DNA of 40,143 bases, taken from contig CADCTD010000164.1 in assembly GCA_902805545.1 (NCBI GenBank), positions 1 through 40,143 on the forward strand, written 5' to 3'. How positions within the stretch are numbered: position 1 is the first letter of the stretch; each line of letters opens with the position of its first letter. Shown here in pieces: positions 25,348 through 33,715 of the stretch. Source of the stretch: an uncultured Craurococcus sp. Lineage in GTDB: Bacteria; Pseudomonadota; Alphaproteobacteria; Acetobacterales; Acetobacteraceae. The position numbers and the translations under genes were made by a program. The notes beneath the pieces are model-generated. The model saw only the letters and a list, made by a program, of their open reading frames with translations, searched no databases and was not told where the DNA came from.

Positions 25348-26625
25348 CAGCAGGTCGATGAACAGCCGCGAGGATTGCTCGCGGATGCGCTGGCGGAGGC
25401 CGCGGCGTTCCCACTCCGCCAGGCTGATCGCCCGGGCGCGGGCGAATTCCCGGGCGAGGAGGCGCTCGATCGTCGTCGCGGTGTCGCGGCCCAGGATGAT
25501 CGCATCCACCTCGCTGTTCCAGGCGACGCTGCGCCGGGCGAGGTTGGAGGAGCCGACCGCCGACCAGACGCCGTCCACCACCGCCAGCTTGCCGTGCAGC
25601 ACGCCGTCGGTGACCTCATGGATGCGGATGCCGGCCTCCAGCATGTCGTCATAGGCGGCATGCTGGGCGTTCAGCGCCTCCTGGCTGTCGCTGAAGCTCG
25701 GCAGCAGCAGCCGGACATCGACGCCGCGGCGGGCGGCGGCGCGGAGCACGCGGCGCTGCTGCCAGGTCGGCACGAAATAGCCGGTGCTGAGCCAGATCCG
25801 CTCGCGCGCCGCCTCCAGCGCCGTCACCAGGGTGACGTAGTAGCGTGGCATCCGCTCGCCCGGCTCGCTGGCGAGGATGCGGATGCGCGCCGGCCCCACC
25901 TCCGCCAGGCGGGGGAACCAGTCGCGCGGCGGAAGCGGGTCGCCGCGCTCCTTGGCCCAGGTCTCGAGGAAGAGCCGCTGCATGGCGCCGACCGAAGGGC
26001 CCTCGATGCGGATGGAGGCGTCGTGCCAGCAGGCCGCGTCAGGCTCGGTCGACGCCGCTCCGGTGCCGCAGGGATTCTCGTAGACGCGGTCGAGGTTGAC
26101 GCCGCCCAGGATGCCGATGCGGCCATCCACCACCAGCATCTTGCGGTGGTTCCGGTCATTCGGCCTCCAGCTGCGCTTGGCCGCTGTCGGGTCGAGCGGA
26201 TGGAATTCCAGCGTGCGCGCACCAGCCGCGCGCAGCGGCTCGAAGTCCGTGCCCAGCGAGCCGAAGCTGTCATGGATGATGGTGACGGCGACGCCCTGCC
26301 CGAGCTTCATCCGCAGCAGCTCGAAGAGCGAAGGCCCCTCGACGCCAGGGATGCGGACATCCTCGAGGATGTAGAATTCGATGTTCACATGGTCCTTCGC
26401 CCCGGCAATGGCGCGGAAGGTGGCCTGGAACATGGCGGCGCCGCCATCCAGCACCTCGACGCGGTTGCCGCCGAGCAGCGGCGCCCCGTCCTTCACCTCG
26501 GCGAGCAGGGCCAGGCGCTCCATCGGGTCCGCCGGCGCGTCCGGCACCACCGGGATCGCGGCGCAACCCGAGAGCCCCGCTGCCAGCAGCCCGAGGCTGC
26601 GCCGTCCGATCCACCTTCTATCCAT
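25345..26625 (-). CDS. Phospholipase D-like / cardiolipin synthase-like lipoprotein
   Basis: The 426-residue product has two complete HxKx4D catalytic motifs of the PLD superfamily: HRKMLVVDG (His160, Lys162, Asp167) and HGKLAVVDG (His344, Lys346, Asp351). It also has FYILEDV and the SxN element GSSN at residues 359-361. The N-terminus has a positively charged start and lipobox LSGC with Cys21, which predicts a lipoprotein outside the cytosol. Typical cardiolipin synthases are membrane-inserted, so this lipidated form could be a periplasmic phosphatidyltransferase or phosphodiesterase. Relatives in Acetobacteraceae are annotated as cardiolipin synthase B-like. It is convergent with the enolase-superfamily gene and codirectional with opgH, 141 bases downstream of opgH. 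Confidence 0.85.
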   Translation of the reverse strand: MDRRWIGRRSLGLLAAGLSGCAAIPVVPDAPADPMERLALLAEVKDGAPLLGGNRVEVLDGGAAMFQATFRAIAGAKDHVNIEFYILEDVRIPGVEGPSLFELLRMKLGQGVAVTIIHDSFGSLGTDFEPLRAAGARTLEFHPLDPTAAKRSWRPNDRNHRKMLVVDGRIGILGGVNLDRVYENPCGTGAASTEPDAACWHDASIRIEGPSVGAMQRLFLETWAKERGDPLPPRDWFPRLAEVGPARIRILASEPGERMPRYYVTLVTALEAARERIWLSTGYFVPTWQQRRVLRAAARRGVDVRLLLPSFSDSQEALNAQHAAYDDMLEAGIRIHEVTDGVLHGKLAVVDGVWSAVGSSNLARRSVAWNSEVDAIILGRDTATTIERLLAREFARARAISLAEWERRGLRQRIREQSSRLFIDLL

Positions 26626-26766
26626 GCCAGCGGAAACGCCGGCGGGCGGTTCCGGGTGCGTGCCGTTCCGGATCAGCTTGACGCGAGCGTATCGGTCCGG
26701 GATGTCGGCGACGGGCGTCGGATCGGCAATGCCCGGTTGCCGGCCCGACCCGCCGTCCCACCCGAT

Positions 26767-28431
26767 CTAGGACGTGGCCTCGGCCGTCGCCAGCTCCTCG
26801 GGCGTCGCCGCCAGGCCATGGCGGCGGAGGCGCTCCGAGAAGCGCGGCGCCGCCGTCGCCACGCAGAAGGGGATGGCGAGCAGCAGCCCGCCGGCCGGGG
26901 GCAGCGCCCAGGCCAGGGCGCCCGGCGCCGTCGCCAGCAGCAGGCCGAAGACCGCGAGGCCGCAGAGCGTGTGCGGCCAGAGCAGCCGCGCCGCATCCGC
27001 CCAGGCAATGCCGCGCGCCGCCCGGTTCTGCGGCGCCCAGCCCGGCCGCGTGCCGAAGGGCAGCCGCGCCAGGAACAGCGCCTTGTTGAGGATGCTCACC
27101 GGGTCGAGCAGCGTGGTGAAGGCGAGCTCCGCCAGCGCCCCGCGCAGGAAGGCGGCCCGCCCGCCATAGGCCGCGGCGAGGCCGGGCTTCAGCAGCACCT
27201 CGGCATAGCCGCAGAGCTTCGGCGCGTGGAGCATGGCCCAGATGGCGGCCATCAGCGCCAGCAGCGGGGCGCCCGGCGTCCCCGCCGCCCCGCCGGTCGC
27301 TGCATTGAGCGCGGCGAAGGCCAGCACCCCGACCCAGAGCGGCGCGCCGAGGAAGAGCAGGATCGCCTGCAGCAGCTGCCACCGCCCCATCCAGGTCATC
27401 CCCGGCAGGCGGAGCAGGGCGAAATACTGCATGTTGCCGGCCGCCCAGCGCAGGTCGCGGGCCATGAATTCCGGCAGGGCCGGCGGGTTGCCCTCGAGGC
27501 TCCCCTCCTCCTCCGGCAGGCAGCAGACCTTCCAGCCGGCGGCGTGCAGGCGGACCGCCTCCACCTGGTCATGGCTGAGGATCGGGCTGCCATCGGGCAG
27601 CGCCTCCAGCCGGCAGTGGCGGCGGAAGGGCTCGATGCGGATGATGGCGTTGTGGCCCCAATAGGGGCCCTCCGGCCCCTGCCACCAGGCCTGGCCCGTC
27701 GCCCAGGCGCGCATCCCGGCGCGCATGCCGAACTGGAAGAGCCGCGGGAAGGCCGCCGCCGCCGGCCGGCCGACGATGAGTTGCTGGACGATGGCAAGCC
27801 GCGGGTCGGCCTCCATGCAGGCGGCCAGGCGGAGCACGGCGCGGGCCGACATCTCGCTGTCGGCGTCGAGGCAGAGCATCAGCTCGGCGCCGTTGGCATG
27901 GCGGTCGAGGAAGTCCATGACATTGCCGGCCTTGAAGCCGGCATTGCCCTCGCGCCGCCGGTAGCGGGTGGCGGGGTAGCGGGCGCGGAAGGCCTCGATC
28001 GCCGCCGCCTCGGCCGCGGCCAGTCCGGGCTCCTGCGTGTCGGAGAGGAGCCAGAGGGTGAAGCGCCCGGCGGCGCCGGCCTCGGCCAGCCCGTCCAGCA
28101 GCCGGGCGAGGGGCGGCAGCACCTCCGCCATCGCCTCGTTGCGGATGCAGACGGCGATGGCGGTGTGCATCCGCCCCGCGCCTGGCCGGATGCGGCGGAG
28201 CGCCGGCAGCACCGCGGCCGGCGGATGCGGGGTGCGCAGCAGGATGGCGAGGCCGATCAGCGCATTGCCGGCGCAGAGCGCCGTCCAGGGCGCGGTGCCG
28301 GCGAGGCAGAGCAGGGCCAGCACCTCCCAGGCCGTCCAGCCGCCCGGCGCCATCACCTGGGCGGCGAGCCAGAGCTGCAACCCGGTCAGGGCGAGGCAGA
28401 GCAGGGCGAAGGCGAGGCGGCGCAGCGGCAT
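26767..28431 (-). CDS. opgH: Glucan biosynthesis glucosyltransferase H
   Basis: The inner-membrane glycosyltransferase uses UDP-glucose to build osmoregulated periplasmic glucans. The 554-residue product has N-terminal membrane helices (about residues 5-30, 36-66) and a family 2 glycosyltransferase domain with CLDADSEMS (Asp189, Asp191 as DxD). GNAGFKAGN and the RDLRWAAGNMQYF motif of processive enzymes (QxxRW-like) follow, then several C-terminal membrane helices. It is near the short end for OpgH (about 600-850 residues). opgG, the usual partner, is not in the window. The start at 28431 suits the first helix, but a longer start at 28512 cannot be excluded because neither has a good Shine-Dalgarno sequence. 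galU elsewhere in the window provides its substrate. Confidence 0.88.
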   Translation of the reverse strand: MPLRRLAFALLCLALTGLQLWLAAQVMAPGGWTAWEVLALLCLAGTAPWTALCAGNALIGLAILLRTPHPPAAVLPALRRIRPGAGRMHTAIAVCIRNEAMAEVLPPLARLLDGLAEAGAAGRFTLWLLSDTQEPGLAAAEAAAIEAFRARYPATRYRRREGNAGFKAGNVMDFLDRHANGAELMLCLDADSEMSARAVLRLAACMEADPRLAIVQQLIVGRPAAAAFPRLFQFGMRAGMRAWATGQAWWQGPEGPYWGHNAIIRIEPFRRHCRLEALPDGSPILSHDQVEAVRLHAAGWKVCCLPEEEGSLEGNPPALPEFMARDLRWAAGNMQYFALLRLPGMTWMGRWQLLQAILLFLGAPLWVGVLAFAALNAATGGAAGTPGAPLLALMAAIWAMLHAPKLCGYAEVLLKPGLAAAYGGRAAFLRGALAELAFTTLLDPVSILNKALFLARLPFGTRPGWAPQNRAARGIAWADAARLLWPHTLCGLAVFGLLLATAPGALAWALPPAGGLLLAIPFCVATAAPRFSERLRRHGLAATPEELATAEATS

Positions 28432-28546
28432 GGCGGCGGGTCTATTGCGGCAGCGTGGCGGAATTGCGGATCGGCGCACCGGGAGAGCCGCTTGCCCGCC
28501 CCTGCGCCGCATGGCCTCATGGCAACAAGAACGGGGGAAATGCGGG

Positions 28547-30154
28547 ATGGAAGAGGCAGCGGACTACGTGATCCTCGGCGGCGGCTCGGCCGGCTGCGTG
28601 CTGGCGGCCAGGCTTTCCGAGGATCCGGCGGTGAAGGTCGTGCTGCTCGAGGCGGGCCCCTGGGACCGCAACCCGTGGATCCATATCCCGATGGGCTTCG
28701 CCCGGCTCTACGTCACCCGGAAGTTCGACTGGAACTACCAGACCGAGGCGGAGCCGGAGCTGAAGGGCCGCAGCGTCTACTGGCCGCGCGGCCGCGTCAT
28801 CGGCGGATCGGGCAGCGTCAACGGCCTCGTCTTCCTCCGCGGCTCGCCGCGCGACTACGACCGCTGGGCGCAGTCCGGCGCGCGGGGCTGGTCGCATGAG
28901 GACTGCCTGCCCTATTTCCGCAAGCTCGAGACCTTCGCCGGGCCGGACAGCGAGTATCGCGGCAAGGAAGGCCCGGTGCGCGTCGGCGAGGTGCCGGACC
29001 CTTCGCTCGGCTGCCGCGCCTTCGTCGCCGCCTGCGAGGCGCTCGGCTTCCCGCGCAATGCCGACAACAACGGCGCCTGGTTCGAGGGCGTGGCGCCGAA
29101 CCAGCTCAACGTCCATCGCGGCCGGCGCTGGAGCCCGGCGGTGGCCTACCTCCGCCCGGCGCTCGGGCGGCCGAACCTCAAGGTGCATACGGAGCAGGTC
29201 GGCCAGCGCATCATCCTCGAGGGCGGCCGTGCGGTCGGCGTCGCCGTGCGCGGGGCGGATGGGGTGGAACGCATCCACCGGGCGCGGCGGGAGGTGATCC
29301 TCTCGGCCGGCGCCATCGAGAGCCCGAAGATGCTGATGCTCTCGGGCATCGGCGACGGCGCGGCGCTGCAGGCGCTCGGCATCGAGACGCAGGTGCATGC
29401 GCCGGAGGTGGGCCAGAACCTGCAGGACCATTTCATGATCCGCTTCGCCTTCCGCACCAGGCCCTGCGGCACGCTGAACGAGTTCATGGCGAACCCGATC
29501 AAGACCGCGCAGCTCGGCCTCGACTGGGCGATCCGCCGGCGCGGCCAGATGGCGATCGGCGCCTCGGAGGCGAGCCTCTTCGCCCGCGTCCTGCCCGGCT
29601 CCGAGGAGGCCGAGGTCCAGTACCAGTTCGTCAACTACAGCCTCAGCAACCAGGCGGCCTCGGCCGCGTCGCTGGCGAAGTACCCGGGCTTCACCTTCAA
29701 TTTCTGCCAGTGCCGGCCGGACAGCCGGGGCGAGCTGGCGCTCCGCTCGCCGCGCGTCGAGGACAAGCCGCGGATCGAGGCGCGCTACCTCACCGCGCCG
29801 TCCGACGTGCATGTGATGCTGGAGGCGGCGAAGCTGGCGCGGCGCATCTCCTCGACCCAGCCCTTCGCCGGGCTGATCGAGGAGGAGGAGGCGCCGGGGC
29901 CCGAGACCGGCGGCGACGAGGCGATGCTCGACTACATCCGCGCGGCCGGGACCACCGTCTACCACCCCTGCGGCACCAACCGCATGGGGGCGGACGAGCG
30001 GAGCGTCGTCGACACGGAGCTGCGCGTGCGCGGCGTCCAGGGCCTGCGGGTGGTGGATGCCTCGGTCTTCCCGCTCGTGCCCTCCTCCAACATCCACCCC
30101 GCGGTGCTGATGACGGCGGAGAAGGCGGCGGATTTGATCAAGCGCGCGGCCTGA
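28547..30154 (+). CDS. GMC family oxidoreductase (choline/alcohol dehydrogenase type)
   Basis: The 535-residue FAD enzyme oxidises alcohols such as choline to aldehydes. The N-terminal dinucleotide motif is DYVILGGGSAGCVLAARLSE. GMC signature 1 is present as PRGRVIGGSGSVNGLVFLRG and signature 2 as GAIESPKMLMLSGIG. The catalytic pair is His473 in TVYHPCGTNRMG and Asn515 in PSSNIHPAV. GGGGGAA lies about 8 bases before the ATG at 28547. The close relatives in soil alphaproteobacteria are broad alcohol dehydrogenases, so choline is only one option. It diverges from opgH and converges with the MFS gene, overlapping it by 17 bases at the 3' ends. Confidence 0.93.
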   Translation: MEEAADYVILGGGSAGCVLAARLSEDPAVKVVLLEAGPWDRNPWIHIPMGFARLYVTRKFDWNYQTEAEPELKGRSVYWPRGRVIGGSGSVNGLVFLRGSPRDYDRWAQSGARGWSHEDCLPYFRKLETFAGPDSEYRGKEGPVRVGEVPDPSLGCRAFVAACEALGFPRNADNNGAWFEGVAPNQLNVHRGRRWSPAVAYLRPALGRPNLKVHTEQVGQRIILEGGRAVGVAVRGADGVERIHRARREVILSAGAIESPKMLMLSGIGDGAALQALGIETQVHAPEVGQNLQDHFMIRFAFRTRPCGTLNEFMANPIKTAQLGLDWAIRRRGQMAIGASEASLFARVLPGSEEAEVQYQFVNYSLSNQAASAASLAKYPGFTFNFCQCRPDSRGELALRSPRVEDKPRIEARYLTAPSDVHVMLEAAKLARRISSTQPFAGLIEEEEAPGPETGGDEAMLDYIRAAGTTVYHPCGTNRMGADERSVVDTELRVRGVQGLRVVDASVFPLVPSSNIHPAVLMTAEKAADLIKRAA

Positions 30155-31358
30155 GCAGCCGCGCCATCGCCAGGCAGCCGAGCACCGGCCCGGGCGCGAG
30201 CAGGGCGAAGGCCCCGCCGCCCCAGCCGAGATGCGCCTCGACCAGGGGCAGCAGGTGGATCGCCGGCAGGGTAAGGGCGAAGCCGAGCGAGGTCTGCACC
30301 GTCAGCATCGTCCCGGCGAGGCCGGGCGGCGAGGCCTCCGCCACGGCCGCCGAGAATTGCGCGGAATCGGCGACGACGGTCACGCCCCAGGCGAGGCAGA
30401 GGGTCATCACCAGCGCGGGCGCCGCGCCGAAGGCAGGTCCCGCAAGCAGGCAGCAGGCCCCGCTCACCGCCATCGCGCCGATGGTCAGCTGCGCCCGGCC
30501 GATGCGGTCGGCGAGCCAGCCGCCGGCGATGCAGCCGAGCGCGCCCGCCGCCATCACCGCGAAGCTGGCGAGCGCCGGGCTGGCGGCGCTGCCCGCGGCG
30601 GCGAAGCTCGCCGCGAGATAGGCGCCGATCCAGGCCCACATCGCATAGAGCTCCCACATATGGCCGAGATAGCCGAGGGTCGCGAGCCGCGTGCCGCGAT
30701 GGCGGAAGAGCTCGAGCGCCAGCCCCGGCCGGAAGGGCGGCGCCGCGGCATGGCGCGGCCCGGGCCTGGCCAGCAGGATCAGCCCGGCCCCCGCCAGCGC
30801 GGCGAGCGAGGCAAGCCCCACGGCGCTCCGCCAGCCGAGCCCGCCCAGCGCATTGGCGAGATGCGGCGAGGCGGAGCCGAGCGTCAGCCCGCCCACCAGC
30901 AGCCCGACGACGAGCCCCGCATCCCGCGGCCCGGCCCAGCCGGCGGCGAGCTTCATTCCGACCGGATAGACGCAGGCGAGCGCCAGCCCCGTCACGCCCC
31001 GCGCCAGGATCGCCAGCGCATCGCCCGGCGGCAGCAGCAGGATCGCCGCATTGGCCGCGGCGCCGAGCAGGCAGGCGCCCGCGACCAGCCGGCGCGGATC
31101 CAGCCGGTCCGGCAGGGCGAGCGCCGCGCTCGCCAGCGTCCCCAGCACGAAGCCGAGCTGCACCCCGCCCGTCAGCCAGGCGAGGAAGCCGGGCGGCAGC
31201 GCCGCCTCCCGCGCCATCCCCGGCCCCGCCGCGGTGCCGGAGAACCAGAGCGAGAGGGCGAGGACCTGCGCGACGGTGATGAGGGCGAGGTTGCGCGCCT
31301 TCCCCTCAGTAGGCCGAGGTGAGCTCCTGGTCGCGCCGCTCGACGGGGAGGCAGACAT
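30138..31358 (-). CDS. MFS transporter
   Basis: The product is about 406 residues with 11-12 hydrophobic segments, starting with LALITVAQVLALSLWFSGTA. It has the MFS loop-type motif GGWLADRIGRAQL between two of them, so it is a single-polypeptide secondary transporter. The substrate is not identifiable. The start is difficult: the only in-frame ATGs lie upstream (31358 and 31409), inside the gene for the small exported protein in another frame. At 31358 a GGGAAG precedes the ATG, giving a 53-base overlap. The 3' end overlaps the GMC gene tail to tail, over the 7-bp repeat at 30144-30164. Confidence 0.82.
   Translation of the reverse strand: MSASPSSGATRSSPRPTEGKARNLALITVAQVLALSLWFSGTAAGPGMAREAALPPGFLAWLTGGVQLGFVLGTLASAALALPDRLDPRRLVAGACLLGAAANAAILLLPPGDALAILARGVTGLALACVYPVGMKLAAGWAGPRDAGLVVGLLVGGLTLGSASPHLANALGGLGWRSAVGLASLAALAGAGLILLARPGPRHAAAPPFRPGLALELFRHRGTRLATLGYLGHMWELYAMWAWIGAYLAASFAAAGSAASPALASFAVMAAGALGCIAGGWLADRIGRAQLTIGAMAVSGACCLLAGPAFGAAPALVMTLCLAWGVTVVADSAQFSAAVAEASPPGLAGTMLTVQTSLGFALTLPAIHLLPLVEAHLGWGGGAFALLAPGPVLGCLAMARLLRPRA
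30144..30164. terminator. Hairpin at the convergent GMC/MFS overlap
   Basis: GCGCGGC (30144-30150) pairs with GCCGCGC (30158-30164) around a seven-base loop. It covers the stop codon of the GMC gene (30152-30154) and the end of the MFS gene. Likely a shared terminator. Confidence 0.45.
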
Positions 31359-31533
31359 GGCGCTTCCCGGGCTGGGCGGTGAGCTGGGCGATGGCGTCCT
31401 CGCAGGCATTCACGGTCCCATAGAGGTGGAAGCCGACGGTCGGCGCATTCTGCGGGACGACGGCCTGCGGCGGCAGGGTGGGCGAGGTGGCAAGGCTGGC
31501 GGCGGCAGCGACGACGATGACGAAGTCGGTCAT
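31306..31533 (-). CDS. Small exported protein with two cysteines (75 aa)
   Basis: The ATG at 31533 is preceded by AAGGAGG 5 bases away, one of the strongest ribosome binding sites in the window. The peptide begins with a hydrophobic stretch (residues 4-18, FVIVVAAAASLATS) that lacks the usual basic N-terminus but could act as a signal or anchor. The remainder is hydrophilic with Cys44 and Cys61, which could form a disulfide. I recognise no family. Its 3' end overlaps the proposed start of the MFS gene, so the two may be coupled. Confidence 0.6.
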   Translation of the reverse strand: MTDFVIVVAAAASLATSPTLPPQAVVPQNAPTVGFHLYGTVNACEDAIAQLTAQPGKRHVCLPVERRDQELTSAY

Positions 31534-31609
31534 GATGGCCTCCTTGGCGGCGGGCCACCATCGCCTCATCCGGTCGCCGTTCGTGCTGTCGATCCAGACA
31601 TCTTTGTCA

Positions 31610-32581
31610 CTAGTCTATGGAAGCGCCGGAGGCCTTCACCACCGGCGCCCAGGCGGCGACCTGCTGGCGCATGAAGTCGTCATAGGCCGCGGCGGGCAGC
31701 GGCGCCGGCTCCGCGCCGAATTCGCGGATGCGCGCGGCGATGCCGGGATCGGCCAGCGCCTCCAGGATCTCGCCGCCGAGGCGCTCCCGGATCGGCTGCG
31801 GCACGCCGGCCGGTGCGGCGATGCCGTACCAGGAGGCGACGTCGAACTCGGCGATGCCGCTCTCCTGCAGGGTCGGCAGTTCCGGCATGGTGCCCGCGCG
31901 CGCGGCGGTGGAGACGGCGAGCGCACGGAGCAGCCCGCCGAGCACCTGCTGCCGGCTGGCCGGCGCGTTGTCGATGGCGAAGAGCACCTCGCCGTTCATC
32001 ACCGCCGCCATGCTCGGCGCCGTGCCGCGATAGGGGACATGGATGGTCTCGACCCCCGTCCGCAGCCCGAGCAGCACGCCCGAGAGATGCGAGGAGGTGC
32101 CGGTGCCGGCGGAGGCGAAGGTCGCCGCCTGCGGGTTGGCGCGCATGAAGGCGACGAGCCCCGCGACATCGCGGTGCGGGCTGTCGCCCTTGACGATCAG
32201 CACGTTCGGCATGCGGGCGAGGCGGCAGACGCCCGGCAGGTCGCGCAGCGGGTCGAAGGAGAGCCGCTTGTACAGCGTCGGCCCGATGCCGTGCGAGGCG
32301 ATGTGGTTGACGAAGAAGCTGTAGCCGTCCGGCGCGCTGCGGGCCGCAGCCTCGGCGCCCAGCATGCCGCCGGCGCCGGGCCGCGGGTCGATCACCAGCG
32401 GCTGGCCGAGCCGCTCGCGCAGGCGGTTCTCCATCAGCCGGAGGAAGATGTCGGAGACGCCGCCCGCCGCCGCGCCGATGATGAAGCGCAGCGGCCGGTC
32501 CGGCCAGGTGCCGGTTCCCTGCGCCCGCGCCAGGGCCGGCGCGGCGAGCAGGCCGAGCAGCGCCCGCTTTCCGAGATGCAT
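31610..32581 (-). CDS. Orphan TctC/Bug-family substrate-binding protein
   Basis: The 323-residue periplasmic receptor has signal peptide MHLGKRALLGLLAAPALARA-Q (cleavage after residue 20). Bug-family hallmarks follow: FIIGAAAGGVSDIFLRLME, NHIASHGIGP-type ligand loop, GAGGMLGAEAAARSAPDGYS, and SWYGIAAPAGVPQPIRERL. GGGAGGGA lies 6 bases before the ATG at 32581. There is no tctA or tctB beside it, so it must use a shared permease such as TctBA at 19.5-21.5 kb, or act as a sensor. The ligand is unknown. It sits 1.7 kb from the nicX-like operon, which may or may not be relevant. Confidence 0.9.
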   Translation of the reverse strand: MHLGKRALLGLLAAPALARAQGTGTWPDRPLRFIIGAAAGGVSDIFLRLMENRLRERLGQPLVIDPRPGAGGMLGAEAAARSAPDGYSFFVNHIASHGIGPTLYKRLSFDPLRDLPGVCRLARMPNVLIVKGDSPHRDVAGLVAFMRANPQAATFASAGTGTSSHLSGVLLGLRTGVETIHVPYRGTAPSMAAVMNGEVLFAIDNAPASRQQVLGGLLRALAVSTAARAGTMPELPTLQESGIAEFDVASWYGIAAPAGVPQPIRERLGGEILEALADPGIAARIREFGAEPAPLPAAAYDDFMRQQVAAWAPVVKASGASID

Positions 32582-32669
32582 GGTGGTCCCTCCCTGTTTT
32601 GGGTGCGATCCTAGCATCGCGGGCGCCGGTTGACGCAGCCCCGCGCGGATGCTGGCTTGCCGCCCGCCG

Positions 32670-33713
32670 ATGACCCGCCCCGCCCCCCTCCGCCGCCGCG
32701 CCTGGCTGGCCCTCCTGCTGCTCGCCGGCTGCACCGGCGGCGGGCCGCAGCAGCTCGACACCGACCAGGTGGGCTATGCGCAGGCGCTCGGCGACGGGCT
32801 GAAGCGGCAGATGCTGCTGAACATGGTGCGGCTGCGCTATGCGGATGTGCCGACCTTCCTCTCGGTCAGCCAGGTGATCACCGGCTACACGCTGCAGACG
32901 ACGGGGCAGGTCGGCCTGAACTCCTATCCCAACGCCAATCCGGGGAATTACGCCACCATCTCCGGCACCATGCAGTACACGACGCGGCCGACCTTCACCT
33001 TCACGCCGATGACCGGCGAGCAATTCGCCCAGTCCTACCTGCGGCCGCTGGCAGCCGCCGAGCTGCTGTCGCTGGCGCAGAGCGGCGCGCCGGTCGACCT
33101 GCTCTTCCGCCTCGGCGTGCAGTCGGTGAACGGCATGCCGAACGGGGCGACGCGGGGCGGCGAGGCGCAGGAAGCCTCGGGCGGCTTCCTCGCCCTGGTC
33201 GGGGCGCTGCGCCAGGCCCAGGCGGCGGGCAGGGTCGGGCTGCGCTTCGAGCGGCATGGCAGCGCCGGCCGCGTCTTCCTGCTGCTGGAGGGCGATGGGC
33301 CGGCGGTGCGCCAGGCCCGCAGCCTGCTCGGCCTCGGCCCGAGCGACGGGGAGGCGGAGGTGACCTATGGCCAGACGCGCGGCGGGCGGGGCCAGGTGGC
33401 GATCCTGACGCGCTCCGTGCTGCAGGTGCTCTACGAGCTCGGCGCGCAGATCGAGGTGGCGGCGGCGGATGTCGCCCGGGGCGACACGCGGGCGACGGAG
33501 GACAGCTTCGGCGAGCGGCTGATCCGCATCCGCCAGGGCCCGCGCGCCCCGGCCGACGCCTATGCCGCGGTGCCCTACCGCGAGCGCTGGTTCTGGATCG
33601 AGCAGAACGACTACCGCTCCAAGGCGAGCTTCACCTTCGCCTACATCCTGCAGATCCTGGCCGAGAGCGGGCGGGGCCAGCCGACGCCGATGGTCACCAT
33701 CCCCGCCCAGTGA
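32670..33713 (+). CDS. Lipoprotein of unknown function (347 aa)
   Basis: The N-terminus has three arginines, a leucine-rich core and lipobox LAGC with Cys21, so an outer- or inner-membrane lipoprotein is predicted. A repeated type of segment follows: LLNMVRLRYADVPTFLSVSQVITGY at about residues 51-75 and a Tyr/Thr/Asn-rich stretch (TGQVGLNSYPNANPGNY). The C-terminus is acidic/aromatic (YRERWFWIEQNDYRSKASFTFAYILQ). This matches a widespread uncharacterised family that I cannot name with certainty. The ATG at 32670 is preferred since it puts the lipobox at residue 21. No Shine-Dalgarno sequence is clear, and ATG 32649 is the alternative. It ends two bases before the convergent marR stop. Confidence 0.75.
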   Translation: MTRPAPLRRRAWLALLLLAGCTGGGPQQLDTDQVGYAQALGDGLKRQMLLNMVRLRYADVPTFLSVSQVITGYTLQTTGQVGLNSYPNANPGNYATISGTMQYTTRPTFTFTPMTGEQFAQSYLRPLAAAELLSLAQSGAPVDLLFRLGVQSVNGMPNGATRGGEAQEASGGFLALVGALRQAQAAGRVGLRFERHGSAGRVFLLLEGDGPAVRQARSLLGLGPSDGEAEVTYGQTRGGRGQVAILTRSVLQVLYELGAQIEVAAADVARGDTRATEDSFGERLIRIRQGPRAPADAYAAVPYRERWFWIEQNDYRSKASFTFAYILQILAESGRGQPTPMVTIPAQ

Positions 33714-33715
33714 GG

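Noticed and set aside
25375-28899. 1174-codon plus-strand open frame opposite the PLD-like gene and opgH
   Set aside because: It is the antisense shadow of two well-supported genes. Its translation is rich in Arg, Gly, Ala and His without any domain, as expected for the reverse complement of GC-rich codons.
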